From positions 1,550,001-1,614,000 of the forward strand of contig NZ_CP150291.1 of NCBI RefSeq assembly GCF_038051985.1: a DNA stretch of 64,000 nucleotides, written 5' to 3'. The notes beneath the pieces were generated by a model. That model did no database searches and was not told where the DNA came from. It saw nothing but the letters and a program-made list of their open reading frames with translations. The position numbers were made by a program, and so were the translations under genes. This document shows positions 25,459 through 33,955 of this stretch, one piece after another. The number at the start of each line of letters is the position of its first letter. Position 1 is the first letter of the stretch. The DNA is from Solibacillus sp. FSL H8-0523. GTDB taxonomy: Bacteria; Bacillota; Bacilli; Bacillales_A; Planococcaceae.

Positions 25459-25501
25459 AAAACCGTACAAAGCCTAAGATTACAGGCTTTGCACGGTTTT
25501 T
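25459..25501 (+). terminator. Terminator after the lipoprotein gene
   Basis: Arms AAACCGTaCAAAGCCT / AGGCTTTGcACGGTTT with an eight-base loop and trailing T residues. Confidence 0.9.
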
Positions 25502-25563
25502 ATTCGCTTCACAAAGCTAGAGAAAAGCGGTACATTGAAGGGGACAAATCGAGGAGGCTGCAA

Positions 25564-25806
25564 ATGAATACAAAGCAAACGCTAACTAAAAAATGGCTCG
25601 TTGTAATCGTCATAGTGCTCATGCTCGCACTGACACTAAAGGATGTGGATGCCAATCAACTTGAATCCTTTACAATAAAGGACATGCTGCCACTATTTGT
25701 GATAACAGCGGTGATTTTTATATTAAAAACAAGTGTCCTGTCCATGTTGCTGCTCGCCATACGAAAGCTTTGGCATAAATTATCGAAGAATCGAATTAGC
25801 AAATAA
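25564..25806 (+). CDS. Small two-helix membrane protein
   Basis: 80 residues from ATG 25564, directly after CGAGGAGGCTGCAA. Two hydrophobic helices (WLVVIVIVLMLALTL and LPLFVITAVIFILK) are joined by a short acidic loop; the C-terminus is basic (RKLWHKLSKNRISK). The upstream in-frame extension to 25435 runs through the terminator hairpin and is not coding. No family recognised. Confidence 0.65.
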   Translation: MNTKQTLTKKWLVVIVIVLMLALTLKDVDANQLESFTIKDMLPLFVITAVIFILKTSVLSMLLLAIRKLWHKLSKNRISK

Positions 25807-25924
25807 TTTACTACGGGTTCTCTTCAAGGACACTTAGGGAACTTTAAAAGGGTTATCAATACTAGGTAGAAAATAAACATAGAAGAGATTATTTGTAAGT
25901 CACATAAATTTTGGGAGTGATTAT

Positions 25925-26359
25925 ATGAAATACAGTGCAAAATCACAACGTCAGCTAATTTTATTTTACGCTTTTTTATGTCTTATAAGTGGGTTTTTCA
26001 GTTGGCTTGTTTCAGTTACTATTTGGATATCTGCAATCGCCTTTATCTTTTGTTTCTTTATGGCATTTGTTAAATATAGCTTGATAGTAAATAAGCATAT
26101 AATTTCTTACACAATTCTTCTTTTTGGTTTAAGGATTTATAGTAAAGAAGTCGCTCCAGCTGGTATAGAAGAAATTCTCTTTAAACGAATAAGTTGGAAA
26201 ACAAAAATGGCTATAATTAAAACACGCAAAGGTATTCCAATTCGAGTAGCTTTATTTAAGCCTGAAAATGTATATGATAATTTAATTGTATTTTGCGAAG
26301 AAAATGAAGTTCCGTATAAGAAAACAAAAGATTATAAGATAATTGAAAACATGGGATAA
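25925..26359 (+). CDS. Membrane protein with two helices and a PH-like tail
   Basis: 144 residues. Two adjacent membrane helices (residues ~11-50) are followed by a soluble beta-rich domain (VNKHIISYTILLFGLRIYSK, GIEEILFKRISWK, AIIKTRKGIPIRVALFKPEN). This layout recalls small PH-domain (bPH_2/EbsA-like) membrane proteins, but the match is weak. AT-rich codon use differs from the neighbouring host genes and may mark a later acquisition. The ribosome binding site is GGGAGTGAT. A hairpin terminator follows. Confidence 0.7.
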   Translation: MKYSAKSQRQLILFYAFLCLISGFFSWLVSVTIWISAIAFIFCFFMAFVKYSLIVNKHIISYTILLFGLRIYSKEVAPAGIEEILFKRISWKTKMAIIKTRKGIPIRVALFKPENVYDNLIVFCEENEVPYKKTKDYKIIENMG

Positions 26360-26401
26360 TACAAAATAACGTTCCCAAATCAAGTTTGGGCGCATCTGAA
26401 A

Positions 26402-26442
26402 GAGGTAGGAATGTTGTTAAATCAACGTTTCTGCCTTTTTAT
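26402..26442 (+). terminator. Terminator before the PadR cassette
   Basis: AGGTAGGAATGTTG and CAACGTTTCTGCCT pair over 14 positions with three G-U wobbles, followed by TTTTTA. Confidence 0.65.
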
Positions 26443-26464
26443 GATGTAAACATACAAAAAATGG

Positions 26465-26493
26465 TTGACGACTATATCGCCTGCCGATATACT
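26465..26493 (+). promoter_or_regulatory. Promoter of the padR-DUF2812-ABC operon
   Basis: TTGACG (26465-26470), a 17-base spacer and TATACT (26488-26493), covered by palindromic operator sequences. Confidence 0.8.
26473..26491. promoter_or_regulatory. PadR operator 1 (spacer and -10 box)
   Basis: A perfect inverted repeat TATATCG-CCTGC-CGATATA lies between the -35 and -10 boxes and overlaps the -10. PadR-type repressors bind such AT-rich dyads, so this implies autorepression. Confidence 0.7.
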
Positions 26494-26496
26494 AAC

Positions 26497-26515
26497 TATA
26501 TCAGCACACGATATA
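26497..26515. promoter_or_regulatory. PadR operator 2 (around the transcription start)
   Basis: TATATC, seven bases, GATATA. It is a second, slightly diverged copy of operator 1 about 24 bases downstream, i.e. roughly two helical turns and thus on the same face of the DNA. Confidence 0.6.
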
Positions 26516-26545
26516 TCATCGGACGATAGTGAAGGAGAGGATGAC

Positions 26546-26854
26546 TTGCAGCAACCTTTAACAGAGGGCGTTTATTATATTTTGCTAGCGCTATATGAGC
26601 CACGTCACGGCTATGGCATTATGCAAATCGTTGAGGAGTGGAGCGGTGGTCGTGTGATTTTAGGTGCAGGTACAACATACGGCGCACTTAAAAATTTGCA
26701 AAATAAAAAATATATTGAAACTTTAGCGGGGGAAGGACGTAAAAAAGAATATGTCATCACCCCGCTTGGCAAAGAAATTGTCGAACAGGAAGTAGCAAGA
26801 CTGAAAGAATTATACGACAGCGGCCGTCAGTTGATTGAAGCGAAGGGGGAATAA
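26546..26854 (+). CDS. PadR family transcriptional repressor
   Basis: 102 residues from TTG 26546, which sits five bases after GAAGGAGAGG; the longer frame begins inside the promoter. The winged-helix PadR pattern is clear: LTEGVYYILLALYEPRHGYG, GGRVILGAGTTYGALKNLQN and a wing EGRKKEYVITPLGKE. It is the short (subfamily 2-like) form ending soon after the wing, with a single dimerisation helix. It represses its own operon through the two palindromes upstream and is relieved by an unknown ligand, probably an envelope-active compound exported by the downstream ABC system. Confidence 0.92.
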   Translation: MQQPLTEGVYYILLALYEPRHGYGIMQIVEEWSGGRVILGAGTTYGALKNLQNKKYIETLAGEGRKKEYVITPLGKEIVEQEVARLKELYDSGRQLIEAKGE

Positions 26855-27393
26855 TGATGCGTGTGGCAAAAATTTTTATGGACGACTTGAAGGAAGAACA
26901 ATGGCTGAATGACATGGCAAACAAAGGATGGTATTTCAAAAAATTGCGCTTCCCCTATTACACCTTTGAGCAAGGGGAACCAGGGCAATATACATACCGC
27001 TTAGAAATGCTCTCAGGACTTGGTTCAAAGACCGATTTAGACGACTACTTAGAATTTGTGGAAAGCACAGGCATTGAAGTCGTGCAAAAGCGATTTAACT
27101 GGGCGTATTTCCGGCAGCATACAAGTAAAGGACCGTTTGAACTGTATAGCGACGCACAGTCAAAGCTGAGCTATGTACAGCGTATGTATGGGCTGTTTTT
27201 AGTGCTCATTCTCATTAATGTTATGTCGGCTGTTGCAAATGCTGCGGAATCTGGCACAGGTGCATTTGCCCATGTGAATGATTTTATGAGTGGGCTTAGT
27301 ACAGGTGTTGTTGCCGCGCTCATCATTCCGTTTATCAAAATTGCAAAACGTAAACGCAACATAAAAAAAGAACTCGAGCTTTTCGAGCGATAG
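26854..27393 (+). CDS. DUF2812 membrane protein paired with PadR
   Basis: 179 residues. The N-terminal domain fits DUF2812: FMDDLKEEQWLNDMANKGWY and FPYYTFEQGEPGQYTYRLEM. Two membrane helices lie in the C-terminal half (GLFLVLILINVMSAVANA and GLSTGVVAALIIPFI), with a basic tail. Its ATG overlaps the padR stop (TAATG), so the two are translationally coupled. PadR-DUF2812 pairs recur in Bacillota, and DUF2812 is thought to act as a membrane sensor or anti-regulator of the PadR partner. That mechanism is inferred. Confidence 0.85.
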   Translation: MMRVAKIFMDDLKEEQWLNDMANKGWYFKKLRFPYYTFEQGEPGQYTYRLEMLSGLGSKTDLDDYLEFVESTGIEVVQKRFNWAYFRQHTSKGPFELYSDAQSKLSYVQRMYGLFLVLILINVMSAVANAAESGTGAFAHVNDFMSGLSTGVVAALIIPFIKIAKRKRNIKKELELFER

Positions 27394-27405
27394 GAGGAAA
27401 AAAGA

Positions 27406-28308
27406 ATGGTACTACAGCTTTCAGGCGTCACAAAACGCTACAAGGATTTTTCCGCAGTAAACCAGCTCAATTTTACGATTCAAAAAGGCGAAATCTTCGG
27501 TCTTATTGGGCAAAATGGTGCGGGGAAAACAACAACATTCCGTATGATCCTAGATTTACAGGATACGACAGAGGGCACGATTACGTGGGATGGCCAGCCG
27601 ATTAAATCGATTAGCCGTGATTTTTTAGGCTATTTACCAGAGGAGCGCGGGATTTTCCCACAAATGAAAGTCGAAGAGCAGCTATTGTTTTTCGGAGAGC
27701 TGCACGGTATGGATAAAGCTGGATTAAAAAAAGACATCGACTTTTGGATTGAACGCTTCGACTTAGAAGAAAAGCGCCATGTAAAGGCCGAAACCTTATC
27801 AAAAGGGAACAAGCAAAAGGTACAGCTCATTGCGAGCTTCATTCATAAGCCACAGTTTTTAATTTTAGATGAGCCGTTTAGTGGGTTAGACCCGGTGAAC
27901 ATGGAGCTATTAAAGGATGCAATTTTACTGCTGCGTGATCAAGGGATGACGATTTTATTCTCGAGTCACCAAATGGATAATGTCGAGGAATTATGTGACC
28001 GCCTGTGTTTACTAAAGCGCGGCGAATCGTTATTTTCAGGTTCACTACTCGACTTGAAAAAGCAGTATGGTAAAACGAAGCTGACGGTGCGCACCGATAA
28101 ATCGTATGAAGTGTTAAGCGAATACCCAGGTGTGGTCAACGTGAAAATGGAACGCGACCAGCAAGCCGTGCTCACACTTTCTGACGAATCCTTCGCACCG
28201 CAAATTTTTGAATTATTATCGAACGGTGCGTATATTGAAAAATTTAGCCTAGATTATTTATCATTGCATGAGATTTTCAAAGAGAAAGTAGGTGCGGGCC
28301 TTGTCTAA
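27406..28308 (+). CDS. ABC transporter ATP-binding protein (NatA/YhaQ-like)
   Basis: A 300-residue ATPase. It has Walker A GLIGQNGAGKTTTFRM, Q-loop region LGYLPEERGIFPQMK, signature LSKGNKQKVQ, Walker B FLILDEPFSGLDPVN and H-loop FSSHQMDNVE. The last ~80 residues form the DUF4162 domain typical of NatA/YhaQ-type efflux ATPases. Thirteen bases separate it from the DUF2812 gene (site TAGGAGGAAA), and it overlaps the permease gene. It powers efflux by the following permease, controlled by PadR. Confidence 0.93.
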   Translation: MVLQLSGVTKRYKDFSAVNQLNFTIQKGEIFGLIGQNGAGKTTTFRMILDLQDTTEGTITWDGQPIKSISRDFLGYLPEERGIFPQMKVEEQLLFFGELHGMDKAGLKKDIDFWIERFDLEEKRHVKAETLSKGNKQKVQLIASFIHKPQFLILDEPFSGLDPVNMELLKDAILLLRDQGMTILFSSHQMDNVEELCDRLCLLKRGESLFSGSLLDLKKQYGKTKLTVRTDKSYEVLSEYPGVVNVKMERDQQAVLTLSDESFAPQIFELLSNGAYIEKFSLDYLSLHEIFKEKVGAGLV

Positions 28309-29533
28309 ATTTATGGTGTTAGTTAAAAAGCTTTATAAACAAAAAGTCACGTCAAAATCCTTTATTTTAATGACGTTACTGTACTTAGCTGCGTTATCAG
28401 CGGTACTATTTTGGTCGGATATTAAGGAACTGCTGTTTTCAGGTGAAGCCGAAGTCATTGCCGTTGTAAATGAGACGGACTTTGATGTCACGCAAGTATT
28501 CCAAAATAATGATGACTATGAATATAAATACGTGAGTGCTAATGAAGTCGCTGAAAAATTAAAAGAAGGTGATTATTACGCAGCCTTCACGTTAAGTGAT
28601 GCAGATGGTAAACTCGCAGCGAAAATTGATTCTTATGATCCGCTACCACTCAATGACCAAACGACGTACCAATCGATGCTGAGTCAGGTGGGGCAACTGT
28701 ATGCGATGAGCCAGCTGGATTTAAGTGCTGAACAACAGCAACTCTTACTTTCTTCAGAGCCAGTCATTACCTTAAATTCAATTAATGAAGCAGCAGAGGA
28801 TGGCAAATCAGCTGATGAAAAGATGGCAGGTGTGTGGATTTCGTACGCAATCGGCATTATCATTTACGCCTTTGTCGCGACATACCTTTCAATGATTACA
28901 ACGGATGTGGCCTCTGAAAAAGGGTCACGTGCACTTGAAATGTTACTAGTTAGTGTGCGACCAGAAATCCACTTCCGTTCGAAAATCTTTGGCGTATTTG
29001 CCGTCGCATTAACACAGTTTGTTGTGCTGTTTGGCGGGTTATTGCTCCTATTAAGATTCTCAGATGGCGGCAATAAGTGGTCATTTGTAACGGATTTATT
29101 TGATTCGTTATCAGTCAGCTACTTTATGTATGTAGTAGGCTTCTTATTCTTAACGATTTTAATGTACTTAATCATCGGTGCGCTATTTGGTTCACTTGTA
29201 TCCAAAGTGGAAGAGGCAGGGCAAGTGATGATGCCTGCGATGATGTTAACGCTAGTAGGCTTCTACGTGATGTTAACAGGGATGGGCAATCCAGATACAT
29301 TATTAATTAAAATCTTCTCGTACATCCCGTTCACTTCTGGCATGGTGATGCCGATGCGAATTGGGGCAACGGATATGAATGCCATCGAGCCAATCATAAG
29401 TTTTGCGCTACTCGTTGTTACGGTATTAGCGTTGTATTTCGTCAGCCTATCGTTCTACAAGCGTAGCGTATTAACGTACTCTTCAGGTGGCATCATCGAA
29501 AAAATGAAAACCGTTTTCAAAGTGACAACATAA
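28301..29533 (+). CDS. ABC-2 type permease (NatB/YhaP-like)
   Basis: 410 residues, starting most likely at TTG 28301, nine bases after AAAGTAGG; GTG 28292 is the alternative. It has one N-terminal helix (KSFILMTLLYLAALSAVLF), a large extracytoplasmic domain (about residues 45-170) and a C-terminal block of five or six helices. This topology is that of the NatB/YhaP family, which exports sodium, antimicrobials or lipids with a NatA-type ATPase. It overlaps the ATPase gene by eight bases and closes the PadR-controlled operon. Confidence 0.9.
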   Translation: MSKFMVLVKKLYKQKVTSKSFILMTLLYLAALSAVLFWSDIKELLFSGEAEVIAVVNETDFDVTQVFQNNDDYEYKYVSANEVAEKLKEGDYYAAFTLSDADGKLAAKIDSYDPLPLNDQTTYQSMLSQVGQLYAMSQLDLSAEQQQLLLSSEPVITLNSINEAAEDGKSADEKMAGVWISYAIGIIIYAFVATYLSMITTDVASEKGSRALEMLLVSVRPEIHFRSKIFGVFAVALTQFVVLFGGLLLLLRFSDGGNKWSFVTDLFDSLSVSYFMYVVGFLFLTILMYLIIGALFGSLVSKVEEAGQVMMPAMMLTLVGFYVMLTGMGNPDTLLIKIFSYIPFTSGMVMPMRIGATDMNAIEPIISFALLVVTVLALYFVSLSFYKRSVLTYSSGGIIEKMKTVFKVTT

Positions 29534-29582
29534 GGTGCGAGTAGCTATTCATGCCATTTCGTAGTACACTAGAAGCATACGA

Positions 29583-29610
29583 GAGACTTGTCTAGCGGCA
29601 AGTCTCTTTT
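29583..29610 (+). terminator. Terminator of the PadR-ABC operon
   Basis: Arms GAGACTTG / CAAGTCTC around an eight-base loop, followed by TTTT. Confidence 0.75.
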
Positions 29611-29637
29611 CAATTGACCGAAAAAAAGGGTGACTTA

Positions 29638-30834
29638 ATGAGAAATTTAGTAGAATTACAAGTAGATGCAAAAGCGATTAAGGATTTAACAAACGGCTAT
29701 CCGTTAATTTTAAAAGACGCAATCGTGACAAGTGAAGTCAATGTTGAAGAAGGCACGCTGATTCATTTAGTTGATAAAAACGGTGGCTATATTGCGACAG
29801 GCTATTACGGTGCTCAAAATAAAGGTATCGGCTGGGTGTTATCACGCAAGGAAAAAGAAGCAATTGACGCGAAGTTTTTTGCAGCAAAAATTCGTAATGC
29901 GGCAGAAAAACGCGCGGAATTCTTCGCATCAGAAGATACATCGGCCTTCCGTGTATTTAACGGCGAGGGTGACGGTATCGGCGGATTAACGATCGATTTC
30001 TTCAACGGCTTCTACATGGTCAGCTGGTACAGTGAAGGAATTTACTCGTTCCGTGAAGATATTTACGCTGCCTTAAAACAAGCGGTAAATACGCGCGGAA
30101 TCTATGAAAAACTACGCTTCAACACAAACGGCCAGTACATCGAAAAAGACGATTACGTGTCAGGTGAAAAGGGCGAGTTTCCATTAATCGTACAAGAAAA
30201 CGGCATGAACTACGCGGTTGATTTAAATGATGGTGCGATGACAGGTATTTTCCTTGACCAACGTGATGTGCGTAAAGCACTGCGTGACCGTTATTCAAGC
30301 GACAGAACCGTATTAAATACATTCTCATACACAGGTGCGTTTTCAGTTGCAGCTGCATTAGGCGGCGCGGCAGGTACAACAAGTGTTGACCTTGCAAAAC
30401 GTAGCTTAGCTAAAACAATTGAGCAGTTCTCAGTAAACGGCATTGATTTTGAATCACAAGACATTAAAGTGATGAATGTTTTTGAATACTTCAGCTATGC
30501 AGCGCGTAAAGGTCTAGCATTTGATGTGGTTGTTCTAGATCCACCAAGCTTTGCCCGCACAAAAAAAATGTCATTTAGTACAGCGAAGGATTACCCGAAG
30601 CTAATTAAGGATACACTAGCCATTACAAATGACGGCGGGATTATTGTCGCGTCGACAAACAATTCGAGCTTTAACATGAAAAAGTTCAAAACGTTTATCG
30701 ACAAAGGATTTGCGGATTACGGTGCGAGCTATACGATTTTAGAAGAGCACCAATTACCAGAAGATTTTGCGGTTCCACACAACTTCCCAGAGTTTAACTA
30801 CTTAAAAGTTGTGTTCATTAAAGTAACGAAATAG
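29638..30834 (+). CDS. rlmI: Class I SAM-dependent rRNA methyltransferase, RlmI-type
   Basis: 398 residues from ATG 29638 (site AAAGGGTGA; the TTG at 29614 is less likely). The N-terminal PUA domain (residues ~5-75) contains LILKDAIVTSEVNVEEG. A linker with FRVFNGEGDGIGGLTIDFF follows, then a Rossmann SAM domain with VLNTFSYTGAFSVAAALGGA (motif I) and VVVLDPPSFARTKK (catalytic DPPxF). This is the architecture of 23S rRNA m5C1962 methyltransferase and its Gram-positive relatives. The exact target base is inferred from the family. Confidence 0.9.
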   Translation: MRNLVELQVDAKAIKDLTNGYPLILKDAIVTSEVNVEEGTLIHLVDKNGGYIATGYYGAQNKGIGWVLSRKEKEAIDAKFFAAKIRNAAEKRAEFFASEDTSAFRVFNGEGDGIGGLTIDFFNGFYMVSWYSEGIYSFREDIYAALKQAVNTRGIYEKLRFNTNGQYIEKDDYVSGEKGEFPLIVQENGMNYAVDLNDGAMTGIFLDQRDVRKALRDRYSSDRTVLNTFSYTGAFSVAAALGGAAGTTSVDLAKRSLAKTIEQFSVNGIDFESQDIKVMNVFEYFSYAARKGLAFDVVVLDPPSFARTKKMSFSTAKDYPKLIKDTLAITNDGGIIVASTNNSSFNMKKFKTFIDKGFADYGASYTILEEHQLPEDFAVPHNFPEFNYLKVVFIKVTK

Positions 30835-30843
30835 AGGGATTTT

Positions 30844-31032
30844 ATGCGCTATAATAAAACAATTATGTTGAAATTAATCAACGAACACCGTGAACTTCAC
30901 GATGATTTAAAGAGACTTAAAACAGAAATGGGCTTAGAGAAAAACTTTGCCGTAAAAGCGATGTATCATTCATGGGTTGCCGATAGTGGCCCGTACATGA
31001 AGGATTATCAAGATTTAGACCGCTTAAAATAG
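30844..31032 (+). CDS. Small protein of unknown function downstream of the methyltransferase
   Basis: 62 residues, starting at ATG six bases after AGAGGG. It is highly charged and helical (MLKLINEHRELHDDLKRLKT), with no signal peptide. Nine bases separate it from the methyltransferase stop, and a perfect terminator follows, so it is the last gene of that unit. Length and codon use fit a real gene. No family recognised. Confidence 0.7.
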   Translation: MRYNKTIMLKLINEHRELHDDLKRLKTEMGLEKNFAVKAMYHSWVADSGPYMKDYQDLDRLK

Positions 31033-31037
31033 ACACA

Positions 31038-31077
31038 AATACCGTAGCCGAGTACATTAGGCTACGGTATTTTTTTA
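31038..31077 (+). terminator. Terminator of the methyltransferase unit
   Basis: Perfect 12-bp arms AATACCGTAGCC / GGCTACGGTATT followed by six T residues. Confidence 0.92.
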
Positions 31078-31262
31078 CGATATTTATAATAGGAAATATA
31101 AAGAATTTGAGCTACCTACTCATGAAAGTTACTAGTAACTAACACAAAGTAGTATATATCGACAAAAAGGTTGGATACTATTTAGTGTTTTCTGTTTTTA
31201 TGGTTATTTCTGTATATTTTGTCGCCCCCCTTCTATAAAATTAAAAGAAAGGGGTTTTCATA

Positions 31263-32948
31263 ATGAATATTAAAGGTAAGTTATTAATAGGTTTTACCAT
31301 TTCGATTGTCGTGACAGTGTTAGCGTGCTTGAGTATTTATAATCAGCTAAAAATTGTAGAAACACGCTTTGAACAAACCCTTGAAACGAGCTTGCCGCAA
31401 ACATACGCCACCGCGGAGCTTAATCGACTTGCCATGGAGCAAGCGACACTAGTACAAAGTTATATTATGGGAAATGATACACAACAGGCCATTCAATCAC
31501 ACCAAGATGAAGTGGTTCGTTATATTACAGAGCTAGAACAAACCGTTAGTAAGGACAACGCGGAGGCGCAGTCACTGTTAGTGAGCATAAAGGACAAATT
31601 AGTCGTAATGAATGCAGGCTTTGATGAAGCGATTGCTATGAAAAATACGCAAGGGCAAGAAGCCGCATCAAAGTATTATATTGATGTGGCAGGTATGAAT
31701 GTTGTTAGCTTTATGGAGGATGCAACGGGATTATCCGCTCAAGTTGCCCAAACCTTTGACGAAGCACGAAACGATGCAAGTGGGAAGGCAGATCAGGCTC
31801 TTATTGCAACGATTGTGTCGATAGTTGTAGCAATTGCAGCAGGTGTCGCAACGGCGCTGTCTTTAACAAAACGTATTGCGAATCCATTGCGTAAGCTTGA
31901 AGGCTATGTACAAGAAATTTCTAAAGGAAACTTAGCTGTGACACCGGTTCAAATTAATTCAAAGGACGAGCTGGGATCCTTATCACATGAGATGAATGAA
32001 ATGCGTGATAATATTCGCATGCTCCTACAAAATTTAACAGATAACGCAAATGATTTAAATCAATCATCCGAGCAGTTATTACGGTCGTCTAACGAGGTAA
32101 ATGAGTCCGCAACGATGATGCTTAGCGGCGCAAAAGGCGGGGCAGAAAGTGCTTCTGCCATGGCCATTTCTGCAAATGAAAGTGCCATCGCAATTAACGA
32201 AACGGCTGTAGCGGTACAAAAAATTGCCGAATCAACACAGGAAGTACACATATTTGCGAGTCAAACCGAGCATACCGCCATTGCAGGGAAGTCAAATGTA
32301 GCGAAAGCAAGTACGCAAATGAATGCGATTTACGATTCGACAAAAATAACAACAGAGCTTATTCATACATTAAGCCAGCAATCACGGGAAATTGAAAGTA
32401 TTACACAGGTCATTACAGCCATTGCCGATCAAACGAATTTACTAGCACTTAATGCCTCGATTGAAGCGGCGCGTGCGGGTGAGCACGGTAAAGGGTTTGC
32501 AGTTGTCGCAGCAGAAGTACGTAAGCTGGCTGAGGAATCGAACCAATCGGCAAGTAAGATTGTGACATTAACAAACGCCATACAGCACGGCACGAAAAAT
32601 GTGGAAACGGCCATCCAATCCAGCCTAACGAATGTCGAACATGGCGTCGAGATTATCGATTTTGCGGGCCGTTCATTTGAAGAAATTGTTTCAGCAATCG
32701 GTCATATAAAAGAACAAATTGAGGATGTGTCCGCTGCGACAGAGGAAATTTCTGCAACAGCTGAGGAAGTGGCGGCATCGGTCACTCAAATTTCGAAGGC
32801 ATCTGATCTGACGTACGGCAGCGCAAAACAAGCATATGAAGCATCAGAGGCTCAACTTGAAACCTTGCAGGGCGTTGCAGGAATTGCCAACACGCTAGGT
32901 GACCGCGCGCAGCAGTTACAGCAAGTGGTAGCCGCGTACAAACTTTAA
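31263..32948 (+). CDS. Methyl-accepting chemotaxis protein
   Basis: A 561-residue transducer. TM1 is at about 7-25; an extracytoplasmic four-helix-bundle domain (26-178) reads [21 protein letters not shown]2 is at about 181-203, a HAMP domain follows ([20 protein letters not shown]), then a long signalling coiled coil. The hairpin tip is [20 protein letters not shown] and [20 protein letters not shown], the invariant CheA/CheW-binding motif. It senses an unknown small ligand outside the cell and controls CheA. The start ATG has AAAGGGG upstream. It is monocistronic with its own terminator. Confidence 0.95.
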   Translation: MNIKGKLLIGFTISIVVTVLACLSIYNQLKIVETRFEQTLETSLPQTYATAELNRLAMEQATLVQSYIMGNDTQQAIQSHQDEVVRYITELEQTVSKDNAEAQSLLVSIKDKLVVMNAGFDEAIAMKNTQGQEAASKYYIDVAGMNVVSFMEDATGLSAQVAQTFDEARNDASGKADQALIATIVSIVVAIAAGVATALSLTKRIANPLRKLEGYVQEISKGNLAVTPVQINSKDELGSLSHEMNEMRDNIRMLLQNLTDNANDLNQSSEQLLRSSNEVNESATMMLSGAKGGAESASAMAISANESAIAINETAVAVQKIAESTQEVHIFASQTEHTAIAGKSNVAKASTQMNAIYDSTKITTELIHTLSQQSREIESITQVITAIADQTNLLALNASIEAARAGEHGKGFAVVAAEVRKLAEESNQSASKIVTLTNAIQHGTKNVETAIQSSLTNVEHGVEIIDFAGRSFEEIVSAIGHIKEQIEDVSAATEEISATAEEVAASVTQISKASDLTYGSAKQAYEASEAQLETLQGVAGIANTLGDRAQQLQQVVAAYKL

Positions 32949-32952
32949 ATCT

Positions 32953-32990
32953 AAAGCACTCTTTTTCCTAAATCGAAAAAGGGTGCTTTT
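32953..32990 (+). terminator. Terminator of the chemotaxis receptor gene
   Basis: Arms AAAGCACTCTTTTTC and GAAAAAGGGTGCTTTT around CTAAATC. Confidence 0.88.
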
Positions 32991-33100
32991 TACTGTGTCA
33001 ATTGTTGGACATATTTCAAACAGTTTTAAAAAAATAATTGCTCGAGCGTTCCCTTTTTCGAACATTTTTTGCCATTTACCTTATAAAGGGGGAATGGCAA

Positions 33101-33856
33101 ATGCTTCATCACTTAAAACCATATGTTCAATTTGACACCGTAAAGGAGATGGACAAGCACGTTCGTCGGCACATTCAAACACACACGTTAACAAAAGCCC
33201 AACTAGCCATCCTATACTGCATCGCCCATCATGCACTTGCAACTCCGGGTGTGGCACATTTAAAAGCGGAAACGATTGCAAAAAAATGCGTGATTTCAAC
33301 AAAAACGGTGTATCGTACGATGAAGCTGTTTGAGCAGCTCGGGATCCTCAAAAGAATTGCTTCTACGAAATTAAACGGCATTAAAGCGGCCAATATTTAT
33401 GCGATTTGCCCGCATGTCCCATCGGAAATGTCCGAACGACCTCCGTCAAAAGAACGATGCCAAGACAGCGCTGACGTGGCAAAATACGAGAGGGAATCAA
33501 TTTCTTTTGAATCTAAAAAGAGTAGTACTAATAATATACTGCGCACAGCTTGGCATGAAAAACTGGAACAACATTTTCAGTTCTTCCCGGTGCCAACGAA
33601 TTTACAAGCACCGTTAATGAAGGCCATTACGCAGCTTGAACTAACAAGTCACGAACAGTTTGAACGAGCAAAACATGTCGTGACGCAAAGTATTTATTTA
33701 CTCGCTACAAAAGAAGTGACGCTGTATGCAACGTTTGAACAGTTTATTATCGGTGCCTTTAAAAAATGGCGGATTATTCAGCAAAAGCCTACAGAAAAGA
33801 CGTATGTTTCCACAAGACCCGTACCGTTTTACAACTGGCTAGATGAGCGTGCATGA
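33101..33856 (+). CDS. Helix-turn-helix protein of unknown role
   Basis: 251 residues from ATG 33101 (site AAAGGGGGAATG). The winged-helix N-terminal part (about residues 25-90) reads TKAQLAILYCIAHHAL, LKAETIAKKCVISTKTVYRT and MKLFEQLGILKRI. This is the GntR/replication-initiator-like HTH arrangement also seen in plasmid and phage replication proteins. The C-terminal half is helical with no motif. It lacks a SAM, ATP or ligand signature. It stands alone between the MCP and the truncated ABC gene. It could be a regulator or a remnant of a mobile replication protein. Confidence 0.75.
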   Translation: MLHHLKPYVQFDTVKEMDKHVRRHIQTHTLTKAQLAILYCIAHHALATPGVAHLKAETIAKKCVISTKTVYRTMKLFEQLGILKRIASTKLNGIKAANIYAICPHVPSEMSERPPSKERCQDSADVAKYERESISFESKKSSTNNILRTAWHEKLEQHFQFFPVPTNLQAPLMKAITQLELTSHEQFERAKHVVTQSIYLLATKEVTLYATFEQFIIGAFKKWRIIQQKPTEKTYVSTRPVPFYNWLDERA

Positions 33857-33955
33857 AATTAATTCGGTTTCCGAAAAACTTTCTGTTCAGATATATCATA
33901 ATATTAAAAGTTTTGCTAAAATGGTGAGACTTAACAAAAGAGGGTGAACAACGAA

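Noticed and set aside
30844-31032. Small protein as an antitoxin or regulator of the rRNA methyltransferase
   Set aside because: Nothing beyond proximity supports it; it is left as unknown.
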